Below are positions 26,542-35,046 of a stretch of DNA of 61,415 nt, in pieces. Source of the stretch: Oscillospiraceae bacterium (GTDB lineage Bacteria > Bacillota > Clostridia > Oscillospirales > Acutalibacteraceae); the NCBI GenBank assembly GCA_015066365.1, contig SVON01000003.1, positions 1 through 61,415 of the forward strand. Direction: 5' to 3'. The translations under genes were made by a program, and so were the position numbers. Positions within the stretch are counted from its first letter, which is position 1. Each line of letters starts with the position of its first letter. Under the pieces are notes generated by a model. The model did not search any database. It worked only from the letters and a program-made list of their open reading frames with translations, and was not told the origin of the DNA.

Positions 26542-26570
26542 AGTATAACCGCTGTTTTGCCAAAAAGCAA
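26542..26570 (-). promoter_or_regulatory. Promoter of the LacI-family gene
   Basis: Minus strand TTGCTT (26570-26565), 17 bases, TATACT (26547-26542); the operator starts 6 bases downstream. Confidence 0.72.
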
Positions 26571-26613
26571 GAAAAATTTTCCAATTCCGTTCTTTTCCGG
26601 TAGTGTCCCCCTC

Positions 26614-26642
26614 TTGCAATTTGTGCAAACCAGTATTATAAT
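26614..26642 (+). promoter_or_regulatory. Promoter of the EamA permease operon
   Basis: TTGCAA (26614-26619), 17 bases, TATAAT (26637-26642). Confidence 0.83.
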
Positions 26643-26676
26643 AGTTAAGATTTAGCAAGAAAGAGGGTTCTCTGCC

Positions 26677-27576
26677 ATGGACAAAGGAATGTCCCGCCGG
26701 ATGCGGGGAAACCTATTGTTACTCCTTACCGCCGCCATTTGGGGCTTTGCCTTTGTGGCACAGAAAGCGGGGGGCAAAGAACTGGGCCCGCTGACCTTCA
26801 ACGGGGTGCGTTCCTTTTTGGGCGGCGGATTGCTGCTCGTCTTATTGCCGCTGTTGGATCGGTTGGGCTTAGCACAGAGCCCCGCCACCAGACAGGAGAA
26901 AAAGACCCTTTGGTTGGGCGGTCTGCTGTGTGGGCTGGCGCTGTTTCTTGCCACCAATTTGCAGCAGTTGGGGGTGCTGACCACCACCACCGGCAAGGCC
27001 GGTTTTATCACCTCGTTGTACATTGTGTTGGTGCCGGTGTTCGGTCTGATCATCCGGAGAAAAACCACCCTGTTTCATTGGTTGGGCGTGGCTCTGGCGG
27101 TGGTGGGCTTGTACCTGCTGTGTATGCAGGGATCGGCCGGCATCGGGCAGGGCGATCTGTTGGTTATGGCTTGCGCTCCTATGTTGGCGCTCCAGATTTT
27201 GCTGGTGGACCGGTTTGCTCCGCGGGTGGACGGTGTGCGTCTGTCCTGCATCCAGTTTTTTACGGTGGGGGTGCTCAATCTGCCCCTGATGTTCTGTTTT
27301 GAGACCCCCTCGCTGACCGCTATGACGGCCTGCTGGGATTCGGTGCTGTATGCCGGTCTGATTTCCAGCGGTGTGGCCTATACCCTGCAGATCGTGGCGC
27401 AGAAAGAAACCCACCCCACCACCGCTTCGGTGCTGATGAGCCTTGAGTCGGTGTTTGCGGTACTGTCCGGTATGCTGTTTTTGGGGGACCGGATGACCCC
27501 TCGGGAGAGTGCCGGTTGCTTGGTGATGTTTGGGGCGGTGCTGCTGGCACAACTGCCCCAGAAGAAAGGAAGATAA
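26677..27576 (+). CDS. EamA/DMT-family transporter
   Basis: 299 residues with about ten transmembrane helices arranged as two EamA repeats (about 10-150 and 160-295). The N-terminal AAIWGFAFVAQKAG and the C-terminal SLESVFAVLSGMLFLGDRMT segments are family marks. These proteins are inner-membrane exporters or importers of amino acids and other metabolites; substrate is not predictable. It starts an apparent operon with a DUF2461 protein (3-base gap) and a YwlG-type protein. The ribosome site AAGAGGG is moderate. Confidence 0.9.
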   Translation: MDKGMSRRMRGNLLLLLTAAIWGFAFVAQKAGGKELGPLTFNGVRSFLGGGLLLVLLPLLDRLGLAQSPATRQEKKTLWLGGLLCGLALFLATNLQQLGVLTTTTGKAGFITSLYIVLVPVFGLIIRRKTTLFHWLGVALAVVGLYLLCMQGSAGIGQGDLLVMACAPMLALQILLVDRFAPRVDGVRLSCIQFFTVGVLNLPLMFCFETPSLTAMTACWDSVLYAGLISSGVAYTLQIVAQKETHPTTASVLMSLESVFAVLSGMLFLGDRMTPRESAGCLVMFGAVLLAQLPQKKGR

Positions 27577-27579
27577 GCG

Positions 27580-28260
27580 ATGACCTATCCCGGTATTTCG
27601 GCGGATAGTTTGTTTCTGTTGGCGGACAACCGCTTTCAGGACAGCAAGGCGTATTATGAAGAGCACAAACCCCAGATCAACAAAACGGTGGTACAGCCCC
27701 TCAAACAGTTGGTGGCGGATCTGACCCCGGCTATGCTGGCGGTGGACCCTCTGTTGGGCGGCCATGTGAGCCGGGTGCGGCGGGACAACCGCTTTACCCA
27801 CGACAAGCACCTGTACCGGGAGAATATGTGGATCGTCTTTATGCGGGACAAAAAGGCCTGGGATTGGTGCGTCCCCGCTTTTTATCTGGATTTTTCCCTG
27901 GCCCGTGCCGAGTGGGGTCTGGGCTTTTACTCTGCCACCCCTGCCATTATGCGGGCCCTGCGGGGGCGCATTGAGGCAGACCCGGAGCGGGCGCTGAAGG
28001 CGGTGAAAGCCGCCCAAAAAGCCGGCTTTGCGTTGGGGGGGCGCCCCTATGCCCGTCCTCGCAGCACGGAGGAGACCCCGGAGCTGCTCCGGCCCTTCTA
28101 CGATTGTAAGAGCGTGGACCTGTGCCGTACCGAAGAGAGCCGTTTCGTGGCAGGAGAAGAGCTGCCGGAGCGGTTGCTGGTCGGCTTTAAGGCGTTGACC
28201 CCGCTGTATCATCTGCTGATGGAGGCTGTCGAGGAGGCCCTCGGACGCCGTCAACTGTAA
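27580..28260 (+). CDS. DUF2461 family protein
   Basis: 226 residues matching the DUF2461/TIGR02453 family by the pattern LADNRFQDSKAYYEEHKP near the N-terminus, VRRDNRFTHDKHLYRENMW (about 67-85) and the GLGFYSATP segment. Function of the family is unknown. No signal peptide or membrane segment. It starts 3 bases after the permease stop behind GAAAGGAAG, so it is co-transcribed with it. Confidence 0.85.
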   Translation: MTYPGISADSLFLLADNRFQDSKAYYEEHKPQINKTVVQPLKQLVADLTPAMLAVDPLLGGHVSRVRRDNRFTHDKHLYRENMWIVFMRDKKAWDWCVPAFYLDFSLARAEWGLGFYSATPAIMRALRGRIEADPERALKAVKAAQKAGFALGGRPYARPRSTEETPELLRPFYDCKSVDLCRTEESRFVAGEELPERLLVGFKALTPLYHLLMEAVEEALGRRQL

Positions 28261-28288
28261 ATAGTTTGTTCCCAAAGGATGTGACGTG

Positions 28289-28840
28289 ATGTTGGAAAAA
28301 ATCAAAAATGACGCCACCGCCGCTCTCACCGAATTGTTGGCAGTCGCCAACCTAAAACCCGGTGATCTGCTGGTGATCGGCTGTTCCTCCAGCGAGATGG
28401 TGGGGGAGAAGATCGGCACCCATTCCAGCGTGGACGCCGCGTGTGCGTTGGCAGACACGGTGCTGCCCCTGCTGAAGGAGGCGGGGGTGCATCTGGCGGT
28501 GCAGTGCTGTGAGCATCTCAACCGCGCGCTGATTATGGAATCCGCCGTGGCAGAGAAATTCGGCTACGAGCCGGTGAACGTGGTACCTCAGCCCAAGGCA
28601 GGCGGTTCCTTTGCCACCGCCGTATGGGGGCGGATGGCGTGTCCCACCGCCGTGGAGCATATCCGTGCCCATGCGGGCTTAGATATCGGCGGCACGCTGA
28701 TCGGTATGCACCTCAAGGAGGTGGCGGTGCCGGTGCGGCTGAGTGTGAAAACCATCGGCGAAGCCCCCCTTCTTTGTGCCCGCACCCGTCCGAAGTTTAT
28801 CGGTGGCGCTCGTGCGGTGTACGACGAGACCAAACTGTAA
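28289..28840 (+). CDS. YwlG-type protein (TIGR01440, UPF0340)
   Basis: 183 residues, full length for the UPF0340 family, with VIGCSSSEMVGEKIGTHSS near the N-terminus, QCCEHLNRAL in the middle, and GGSFATAVW. A conserved protein of unknown function, cytosolic, common in Firmicutes. I prefer ATG 28289 behind AAAGGA over the adjacent GTG. It lies 28 bases after the DUF2461 gene. Confidence 0.88.
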   Translation: MLEKIKNDATAALTELLAVANLKPGDLLVIGCSSSEMVGEKIGTHSSVDAACALADTVLPLLKEAGVHLAVQCCEHLNRALIMESAVAEKFGYEPVNVVPQPKAGGSFATAVWGRMACPTAVEHIRAHAGLDIGGTLIGMHLKEVAVPVRLSVKTIGEAPLLCARTRPKFIGGARAVYDETKL

Positions 28841-28867
28841 ATTATGATCCATAAGGAGTGTTATATT

Positions 28868-29689
28868 ATGGCAGATTGTAATCACGATTGCAGTTCCTGC
28901 AGCCAGAAATGCAGCGAGCAGGACCTGCACAAACCTCTCAACCAGTACTCTTCCGTCAAAAAGGTGGTGGCGGTGTCCAGCGGCAAGGGTGGCGTCGGAA
29001 AGTCCTCCGTCACCGCGATGCTGGCCACGATGATGGCTCGCCGCGGCTATAAGGTGGGCGTGTTGGATGCGGATATCACCGGTCCCTCCATCCCCAAGGC
29101 CTTTGGCATTACCCGTCACGCTATGGCCAACGAGCTGGGCATCCTGCCGGAGGAGACCCATATGAACATCAAGGTCATGTCCATCAACCTGTTGTTGGAG
29201 GATGTGAATGCGCCGGTCGTGTGGCGTGGCCCGGTGGTGGCCGGTGCGGTCACCCAGTTCTGGACCGACGTGGTGTGGGGCGAATTGGACGTGCTGTTTA
29301 TTGATATGCCCCCCGGCACCGGCGACGTGCCGCTGACCGTGTATCAGAGCATCCCGTTGGACGGCAACGTCATCGTCACCACCCCCCAGTCTTTGGTGCA
29401 GATGGTGGTGGGCAAGGCCCAGAAGATGGCGGATATGCTGAACGTGCCGATCCTCGGCTTCGTGGAGAATATGAGCAGCGTCAAGTGTCCCGACTGTGGC
29501 AAGGTGATCCCGCTGTTCGGTGACGGTCAGGGCCTGGAAAAGGCGGCGGCAGAGATGAACCTGCCGGTGCTGGCGAAACTGCCCATGGACGCCAATATCG
29601 CCGCTCTGTGTGATGCCGGTGAGATCGAGCGGGTGGTGTGCGACGAGCTGATCCCCGCTGTGGATGCGGTGGAAGCCCTGCTGAAATAA
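28868..29689 (+). CDS. mrp: Mrp/NBP35-type Fe-S carrier ATPase
   Basis: P-loop ATPase of the MinD/Mrp family that assembles or carries iron-sulfur clusters in the cytosol. 273 residues: deviant Walker A GKGGVGKSS (39-47), Asp in VGVLDADITGPSIP, switch DMPPGTGD, and the C-terminal cluster-binding CPDC in MSSVKCPDCGKVIPLFG. The N-terminus has an additional Cys-rich head C-x3-C-x2-C-x3-C (4, 8, 11, 15), like the NBP35 ferredoxin-like head but shorter than usual. AAGGAG is 9 bases before ATG 28868. Confidence 0.93.
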   Translation: MADCNHDCSSCSQKCSEQDLHKPLNQYSSVKKVVAVSSGKGGVGKSSVTAMLATMMARRGYKVGVLDADITGPSIPKAFGITRHAMANELGILPEETHMNIKVMSINLLLEDVNAPVVWRGPVVAGAVTQFWTDVVWGELDVLFIDMPPGTGDVPLTVYQSIPLDGNVIVTTPQSLVQMVVGKAQKMADMLNVPILGFVENMSSVKCPDCGKVIPLFGDGQGLEKAAAEMNLPVLAKLPMDANIAALCDAGEIERVVCDELIPAVDAVEALLK

Positions 29690-29697
29690 AGAACACC

Positions 29698-29729
29698 AAA
29701 AAGCCGAGGCATCCGCCTCGGCTTTTTTT
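29698..29729 (+). terminator. mrp terminator
   Basis: AAAAAGCCGAGGC, ATCC loop, GCCTCGGC, then seven T. Confidence 0.94.
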
Positions 29730-29790
29730 ATGAAAGAAGAAGGAAAGAGCAGCCTCCCGTCCCCATCCCTTCCTTTTTTCGCAAAACCCA

Positions 29791-29819
29791 TTGACGAACG
29801 GGGATAATGGGTATACAAT
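29791..29819 (+). promoter_or_regulatory. folT-folC promoter
   Basis: TTGACG (29791-29796), 17 bases, TACAAT (29814-29819), just upstream of the riboswitch. Confidence 0.85.
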
Positions 29820-29832
29820 GTAGGCAAATGAT

Positions 29833-29943
29833 TGCAGAGTAGACGGTATGCGCTGAGGGTATCCTCTGGAGTGTTGCGGGATGGGAAGTTGCCTGCAAAC
29901 GAAGAAGTCTTAGGACTTGCGATGTGCCGTTGCATCCGCTGCA
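29833..29943 (+). ncRNA. Tetrahydrofolate (THF) riboswitch
   Basis: The leader matches the THF riboswitch: 5' TGCAGAGTAGACGGTATGCGC and 3' GTGCCGTTGCATCCGCTGCA, the latter containing the family hallmark GTTGCATCCGCT. TGCAG (29833-29837) and CTGCA (29939-29943) close P1. The next gene is a FolT-type folate transporter subunit and then folC, which fits folate control. Confidence 0.92.
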
Positions 29944-29957
29944 GGATGTCTTTCTAC

Positions 29958-29982
29958 TCTCTCTGCGAAGGGAGATTTTTTT
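29958..29982 (+). terminator. Riboswitch expression platform: terminator/SD-sequestering hairpin
   Basis: TCTCTCT (29958-29964), GCGA loop, AGGGAGA (29969-29975), then seven T running straight into the folT ATG. The folT ribosome site AGGGAG is inside the stem. The 5' strand of riboswitch P1 (GCAGAG, 29834) is complementary to CTCTGC (29961-29966), a possible antiterminator in the folate-free state. Confidence 0.7.
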
Positions 29983-30522
29983 ATGTCCAAAAATGAGAAT
30001 AGTATGCCGCTGTATCGGTTGGCGGTGTGCGCCTTTTTGGTGGCGCTGAGCATCGTGTGCGGCAAATTCCTGGCCATCCCGGTGGGGGATACTCTGCGGT
30101 TCAGCTTTGAGAATTTGCCGCTCCTGTTTGCCGGGTTGGCCTTTGGCCCGGTGGCGGGGGTGTTGGTGGGGGTGTCTGCCGACCTGCTGGGGTGCGTACT
30201 GCGTGGTTATGCAGTAAATCCCTGGGTCACCGCTGGGGCGGTGCTTATCGGTCTTTTGGCCGGTTTGGGCGGGGTGTTGCTCCGCCGTTTTCCCTTAGGT
30301 CTGCGGGTGGCGCTCACCGTCTTGGTGGCTCACCTGGTGGGCTCGGTGGCGGTCAAGACTATCGGTCTGGCCGCCTATTATACCTTCCCGCTGTGGGAGC
30401 TGATGCTGTGGCGCCTGCTCAATTATGCGATTGTCGGCGGCGTGGAGGCGGTGCTGTTGAACCTATTGTTGAGCCACCCTGGTATCCGCCGCTTTTTACC
30501 CCAGAAAGGGGGCTTTAAATGA
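29983..30522 (+). CDS. folT: Folate ECF transporter S component
   Basis: 179 residues with about six hydrophobic segments, the substrate-binding S subunit of a group II ECF transporter that shares an EcfAAT module encoded elsewhere. FSFENLPLLFAGLAFGPVAGVLVGVSADLLG is typical of the FolT branch. The start ATG at 29983 directly follows the T-run of the riboswitch platform. Location between a THF riboswitch and folC supports folate as substrate. It overlaps folC by 4 bases (ATGA). Confidence 0.9.
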   Translation: MSKNENSMPLYRLAVCAFLVALSIVCGKFLAIPVGDTLRFSFENLPLLFAGLAFGPVAGVLVGVSADLLGCVLRGYAVNPWVTAGAVLIGLLAGLGGVLLRRFPLGLRVALTVLVAHLVGSVAVKTIGLAAYYTFPLWELMLWRLLNYAIVGGVEAVLLNLLLSHPGIRRFLPQKGGFK

Positions 30523-31766
30523 CTTATCAGGAAGCGCTCACGTACATTCATTCGGTCAACTGGACCTTTTGCAAACCCGGTCTGGATCGCATCCGGGCCT
30601 TGTGTGAGGCGTTGGGCAACCCCCAGAACGACCTGCGGTTGATCCACGTGGCGGGCACCAACGGCAAGGGCTCTTTTTGCGCTATGACCGCCGCCATTCT
30701 CAAAGCCGCCGGTTACCGCACCGGGCTGTTTACCTCGCCCTATATCCGCACCTTTAACGAGCGGATGATGGTGAACGGCGAGATGATTTCGGAGGAAGAG
30801 CTGGCCGAGCTCACCGCTTTTGTTCGCCCCATCGCGGATGGGATGACCGACAAACCCACCGAGTTTGAGTTGATCACCGCCATCGCCTTTCTGTACTTCA
30901 AACGGCAGAATTGCGACGTGGTGGTGCTGGAGACCGGTATGGGGGGGCGGCTGGACGCCACCAATCTGATCGAAACCCCGTTACTGACGGTAATCACCGG
31001 CATCGGGCTGGATCACACCGCCTTTTTGGGGGATACCATCCAAGCCATCGCCGCCGAAAAGGCGGGCATCCTCAAGACGGGGGTGCCGGTGGTGTACGGC
31101 GGTGACAAGACCGCCGCCCCGGTGATCGAAGCCGCGGCAGCTGAAAAAAACGCCCCTTACGAGCGGGTGGATTACACCCCTTTGACGGTAAAACAATACA
31201 CCTTAGACGGTACCCGATTTGACTATGCCGGCTATGCCGATCTGACCCTCTCTCTGCTGGGCACCTATCAGCCCCGCAACGCCGCGGTGGTGCTCACGGC
31301 GGTGGAGCGGTTGAGGGAGAGGGGGCTGGCCATCCCGGAAGCGGCTCTGCGGCAGGGGCTTTCTTCGGTTGTGTGGCCGGGACGGTTTGAGATTCTGTCC
31401 CGCCAGCCGCTGACCATCTTTGACGGGGCCCACAACGCCCAGGGCATCGCCGCGGCGGTGGACAGCATCCGCCGCTATTTTGGGCACCAACCGGTGTACG
31501 TGCTTACCGGTGTGCTGGAGGATAAGGATTACCGCGCCATTGCCGCCGATCTGGCGACGGTGGCGGGACGCGCCTTTGTGCTCACCCCGGACAATCCCCG
31601 GGCCCTGGCGGGGGAGACCTACGCCGCCCTGCTCACCGGTTTGGGGGTGCCGGCGGTGGCCTATCCCACCGTGGGCTCTGCCTATGAGGCGGCTCAGGAG
31701 GCCGCCCTACGGGATAACGTGCCCCTGATCTGCTTGGGCTCTCTGTATACGTATGCCTCTTTGTAG
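30519..31766 (+). CDS. folC: Folylpolyglutamate synthase / dihydrofolate synthase
   Basis: Adds glutamate to dihydropteroate and to reduced folates, trapping imported folate in the cell. 415 residues of the Mur-ligase-like fold: P-loop HVAGTNGKGS (about 43-52), TSPYIRTFNERMMVNGE, ETGMGGRLDATN, the TGIGLDHTAFLGDT segment and GAHN in the C-terminal domain. Start overlaps folT by 4 bases, implying translational coupling. Import plus polyglutamylation in one folate-sensing transcript is coherent. Confidence 0.95.
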   Translation: MTYQEALTYIHSVNWTFCKPGLDRIRALCEALGNPQNDLRLIHVAGTNGKGSFCAMTAAILKAAGYRTGLFTSPYIRTFNERMMVNGEMISEEELAELTAFVRPIADGMTDKPTEFELITAIAFLYFKRQNCDVVVLETGMGGRLDATNLIETPLLTVITGIGLDHTAFLGDTIQAIAAEKAGILKTGVPVVYGGDKTAAPVIEAAAAEKNAPYERVDYTPLTVKQYTLDGTRFDYAGYADLTLSLLGTYQPRNAAVVLTAVERLRERGLAIPEAALRQGLSSVVWPGRFEILSRQPLTIFDGAHNAQGIAAAVDSIRRYFGHQPVYVLTGVLEDKDYRAIAADLATVAGRAFVLTPDNPRALAGETYAALLTGLGVPAVAYPTVGSAYEAAQEAALRDNVPLICLGSLYTYASL

Positions 31767-31789
31767 GCATCACCGCCCACCCTAAATTT

Positions 31790-31826
31790 AAAAAAGGCTT
31801 GTGACCATCGGTCACAAGCCTTTTTT
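31790..31826. terminator. Bidirectional terminator
   Basis: Seventeen-base perfect stem AAAAAAGGCTTGTGACC/GGTCACAAGCCTTTTTT with ATC loop between convergent folC and the carboxypeptidase gene. Confidence 0.94.
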
Positions 31827-31831
31827 GTTGT

Positions 31832-32845
31832 TTATTGAAAGCCCAGATCCAACAGACCCCGGGCATCGTCCCAACGTCCGTTTTCCTCCTCGGCACCCAT
31901 CACGATGGCGATGCAGGTGCGTCCGTTACGGGTGGCGCAGGCGGCCAGACACTTGCCCGCCTCGTCGGTGGAGCCGGTCTTGAGACCGAAAGCCCCTTCG
32001 TAGGTATAGGCGTTGTCCGGCAGCAGCAATTTGTTGGAGTTATGCCAGGTGGCAGACTGACCGGAGAGGAACTTGACAGTCACCTCCGGGGTGGCCATGA
32101 TGGTTTTGATGGTGGGGTTATTCACCGCCGCCTTGGCGATAGAAAGCATATCCAGAGCGGTGGTATAATGACCTTCCTCGTGATAGCCGTCGGGGTTGAG
32201 GAATTTGGTCTTTTTACAGCCCAATTCCTTGGCCTTGGCGTTCATTTTTTTACAGAAAACGCTGACCGCTGCATACCGGTCCAGATCCGGCTTATTCTCA
32301 ATGACTCGGCCCACCTGCACCGCGATGGCGTAGGCGGCGTCGTTGCCGGAGGGGAGCAGCAGCGCCTGAAGCAGATTTTCCATAGTCAGCTTGGTGCCGG
32401 CGCTGAGCCAGGCACGGCTGGAGCCGGGGGAGATCATGCTTACCTCGCTGCCCAGGGTGAATACGTCCTCCGGTTTGGTGTAATCCAGGGCCACCAGCGC
32501 GGTCATCAGCTTGGTCAAGCTGGCGGGATAGCACTTTTTCTCCGCCGCTTTTTGGTACAGCACTTGATCCGCCTTTAGGTCGTACAGCACCACGTGGGGA
32601 GAATAGGTGTTTTTGTCCACAAACTCCTTTGGCAGAGTGGGGCGGGTCGTGGTGGTGCCGGTGGTCTGGGTCGACTGGTTGGGGTCGGCCTCCTCGCTGG
32701 TGGGGATCAGAAAAAAGTCCACCTCGGGAGACAGCACCGCCACCAACATCCAGCCCACCAAAACGGTGGCCACCACACACGCGGCGATCAGGATAAGAGC
32801 CTGCTTGTTGTACCGTTTCTTTTTTTGAAAAATGGTCTTGGCCAT
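31832..32845 (-). CDS. D-alanyl-D-alanine carboxypeptidase (S11 family)
   Basis: Membrane-anchored low-molecular-mass penicillin-binding protein that trims D-Ala from peptidoglycan stem peptides. 337 residues: basic N-terminus, one transmembrane anchor (about 15-38), a Thr-rich linker, then the catalytic domain with SLTK (Ser 109, Lys 112), SGN (166-168) and KTGS (289-292). It lacks the C-terminal domain of PBP5. It lies downstream of a spoIID-like gene on the same strand but has its own promoter. A DacF-like sporulation role is possible. Confidence 0.93.
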   Translation of the reverse strand: MAKTIFQKKKRYNKQALILIAACVVATVLVGWMLVAVLSPEVDFFLIPTSEEADPNQSTQTTGTTTTRPTLPKEFVDKNTYSPHVVLYDLKADQVLYQKAAEKKCYPASLTKLMTALVALDYTKPEDVFTLGSEVSMISPGSSRAWLSAGTKLTMENLLQALLLPSGNDAAYAIAVQVGRVIENKPDLDRYAAVSVFCKKMNAKAKELGCKKTKFLNPDGYHEEGHYTTALDMLSIAKAAVNNPTIKTIMATPEVTVKFLSGQSATWHNSNKLLLPDNAYTYEGAFGLKTGSTDEAGKCLAACATRNGRTCIAIVMGAEEENGRWDDARGLLDLGFQ

Positions 32846-32879
32846 TGTCTCGTCCGTCCTTCTTGTTTTCTATGACTTT

Positions 32880-32908
32880 ATTCTACATCAATTCGACAAA
32901 AATTGCAA
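32880..32908 (-). promoter_or_regulatory. Carboxypeptidase gene promoter
   Basis: Minus strand TTGCAA (32908-32903), 17 bases, TAGAAT (32885-32880). Confidence 0.78.
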
Positions 32909-32924
32909 CGGTTTCTTGCAGGAT

Positions 32925-33971
32925 TTACTCTTTCAGGGTTTCTACTTTGGTGCCGGTATAATAGTGGGCTAAAATCTCTTTGTAGGAGTATCCTTGACGG
33001 GCCAGATAATCGGCCCCGTATTGGCTCATTCCCACTCCGTGCCCATAGCCGAACACGGTGAAAACAAAGACCTCTTTCTCATAGGTGATGGTGAACGCCG
33101 CCGAACGCAGTCCCATCAACTGGCGGATTTTGGTGCCGGCCAGTTTTTGATCGCCCACCGGCTGGGTTTCCACCGTGCCGGCGGCGGAGAGGGTGGGCTT
33201 GCCAAACCAGGTGGCCGGGTCGTCCGACAGTTGGATCGCCGGTTTTACCCCGGAGAGGGCTTCTTTGACCTGGGCAGGGGTCAGCCGGCATTCCGATTGA
33301 TACCCCGGTGCGGTACGGTCCCCGGGGCTGGCCATCGCCTGCAAATACGGCACCTCGGCCCCCCATACCACGTCGGCGGCTTCGGTGGTGCCGTTGCTGA
33401 TGGCGTGGAAGCAGGCGTCGATCAATTTGCCCTTGTAGGTGATGACCTTTCCCTCCACCGCATCCAGAGCGTCGTTGATCTTTTTGCGGTAGGTGGTGTA
33501 GTGGGAGCCCCAGCGGTTTTTCAGTTTCTCCTCGGTATACTCTTGGGGGAATTGGTCGTTGGGGGTAACGAAATCCGCCCCGTTCAGCTCCGGGTCGGCT
33601 TTCTCCGCCTGGGCGAGGCGGCGCCGGTGATAGTAAGTATAGGCCGCCACCGCTTGGGCTTTCAGCGCCTCTTCGTGATAGCTGGCCGGCATCTCCATCG
33701 CAAGGGTGCGGAAGAGGAATTCCCGTTGCGGCAGGGTCACCACCTCGTCCCCGCACAGCATCCGGAACACCGCTTGTTCCGGTTGTTCCTGCTGGGTGGG
33801 GGTGGTGGAGGTGTCGGCAGAGGGGCCCGTGGAGTCGGTGGTGCTTTGGTCGGCGGTGGGGGCCGAGGGAACCGGGGCGGTGAGCGCCGCCGCTCTACGG
33901 GGCAGAGCCGGTAGCGGGATCAGCAGCAAGAGCACTGCCAGAATCAGTAGGATCAGTCCATAGCCTTTCAT
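32925..33971 (-). CDS. spoIID: SpoIID/LytB-domain protein
   Basis: 348 residues: an N-terminal transmembrane anchor (about 5-22), a Ser/Thr/Pro-rich linker, then the SpoIID domain with FLFRTLAMEMPASYHEEALKAQAVAAYTY (the Glu of MEMP, residue 93, aligns with the catalytic Glu of SpoIID), CFHAISNGTTEAADVVWG and the C-terminal FGYGHGVGMSQYGAD. SpoIID is a lytic transglycosylase that digests peptidoglycan during engulfment. Related SpoIID-domain proteins occur outside sporulation, so the exact ortholog is unproven. The ATG follows AAAGGA. Confidence 0.88.
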   Translation of the reverse strand: MKGYGLILLILAVLLLLIPLPALPRRAAALTAPVPSAPTADQSTTDSTGPSADTSTTPTQQEQPEQAVFRMLCGDEVVTLPQREFLFRTLAMEMPASYHEEALKAQAVAAYTYYHRRRLAQAEKADPELNGADFVTPNDQFPQEYTEEKLKNRWGSHYTTYRKKINDALDAVEGKVITYKGKLIDACFHAISNGTTEAADVVWGAEVPYLQAMASPGDRTAPGYQSECRLTPAQVKEALSGVKPAIQLSDDPATWFGKPTLSAAGTVETQPVGDQKLAGTKIRQLMGLRSAAFTITYEKEVFVFTVFGYGHGVGMSQYGADYLARQGYSYKEILAHYYTGTKVETLKE

Positions 33972-34015
33972 TGAAACGCATCCTTTCTTTGTTCCGATAA
34001 CGGGACGGGTTGGTC

Positions 34016-34044
34016 TTGACTTTGTGGAGAAAAAGAGGTATAGT
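34016..34044 (+). promoter_or_regulatory. Promoter of the 34123 gene
   Basis: TTGACT (34016-34021), 17 bases, TATAGT (34039-34044). Confidence 0.8.
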
Positions 34045-34122
34045 TAAAGGTGGCTTGTGGGTTTGTCCACATGGATATCTATGTAGTGGCGGCAAAGAAT
34101 ATGCCGTCTGCAGAAAGGCGGA

Positions 34123-35046
34123 ATGCATCCGATGACTCAAAATGAAGTGAGATTAGCCAATTTGCTTGGCAGAATTATGATGGCCGTAGGCGGTTTGGGC
34201 GCTTTAGTGGTCGTGGTGCTCCGGGTGTGGATGTACCCCGGTGTGATCAACTCCTCCAACGGGGTCTTGGACTCTCCGTGGACGGTTATGGCCTTTATGC
34301 TGGTGTGCCTGGTGGGTATGTTTGTGCTGGCCTATTTTATGGGCGGCATCCGGCGCGAGCTCACCGGTGGCGCCTCGGCTTCGTTGGCGCTTTCTCTGTT
34401 GGTGGTTGGCCTTATCATCGCGTATGGCGAGGGTAGCACCGCGATCCACGCGGGGCAGGTGGGCGAGACCATGGAGATCATTCAGGGCGTATTGGGCGTG
34501 CTCAGTGCTGCCGCTTTGATCGTGTTGGGCTTCCGTCTGCTGTCCGAGGGCGGCACCCGTCGGGGTATGGCGCAGTGGATTATGCTGCTGCCGGTTCTCT
34601 GGATGTGGATGCGCTTGGTGAACTATGAGATGTCCTACAACAGCTTGGCCAGACTGGAGGACGGTTTCTTCGGTTTTGGTATGCTGGTGGTGGAGTTGCT
34701 GTTCCTGTTTAAGTTTGCCCGCTATATTGCCGGCGTGGGCATTGTGCGCTCCGGCTTTATGGTGTTCTACGCGGCTTCTACGGCGCTGTTCTCGCTGTCT
34801 GCGGCGCTGGTTTCGGTGTATTTCTATTTGGTAAACGACGGTATGTCGGTGACGGCGCACAGCCTGACCTGCCCCGCTGATTTTGCCGTGGGTGCTTTGG
34901 CTCTGGTGGTGGGCATCACCCACCTGTACGGTGAGGAGCCCATTCAGGTGGAGGAGATCGAACTGCCGGAGGAGGAGTTTGCCGGTGAGGACTTGATTAT
35001 GTCCTCCTCCGATGACGACGATGCCTCCGACATCATCACCGAATAA
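34123..35046 (+). CDS. Multipass membrane protein of unknown function
   Basis: 307 residues with about seven hydrophobic segments (roughly 15-38, 52-75, 83-102, 115-138, 147-165, 180-200, 210-260) and an acidic C-terminal tail ending SSSDDDDASDIITE. It is not recognised. An ATG at 34132 suits the AGGCGG ribosome site better than the one at 34123. The acidic tail coding sequence overlaps the 3' end of an opposite-strand gene by about 100 bases. Confidence 0.75.
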   Translation: MHPMTQNEVRLANLLGRIMMAVGGLGALVVVVLRVWMYPGVINSSNGVLDSPWTVMAFMLVCLVGMFVLAYFMGGIRRELTGGASASLALSLLVVGLIIAYGEGSTAIHAGQVGETMEIIQGVLGVLSAAALIVLGFRLLSEGGTRRGMAQWIMLLPVLWMWMRLVNYEMSYNSLARLEDGFFGFGMLVVELLFLFKFARYIAGVGIVRSGFMVFYAASTALFSLSAALVSVYFYLVNDGMSVTAHSLTCPADFAVGALALVVGITHLYGEEPIQVEEIELPEEEFAGEDLIMSSSDDDDASDIITE

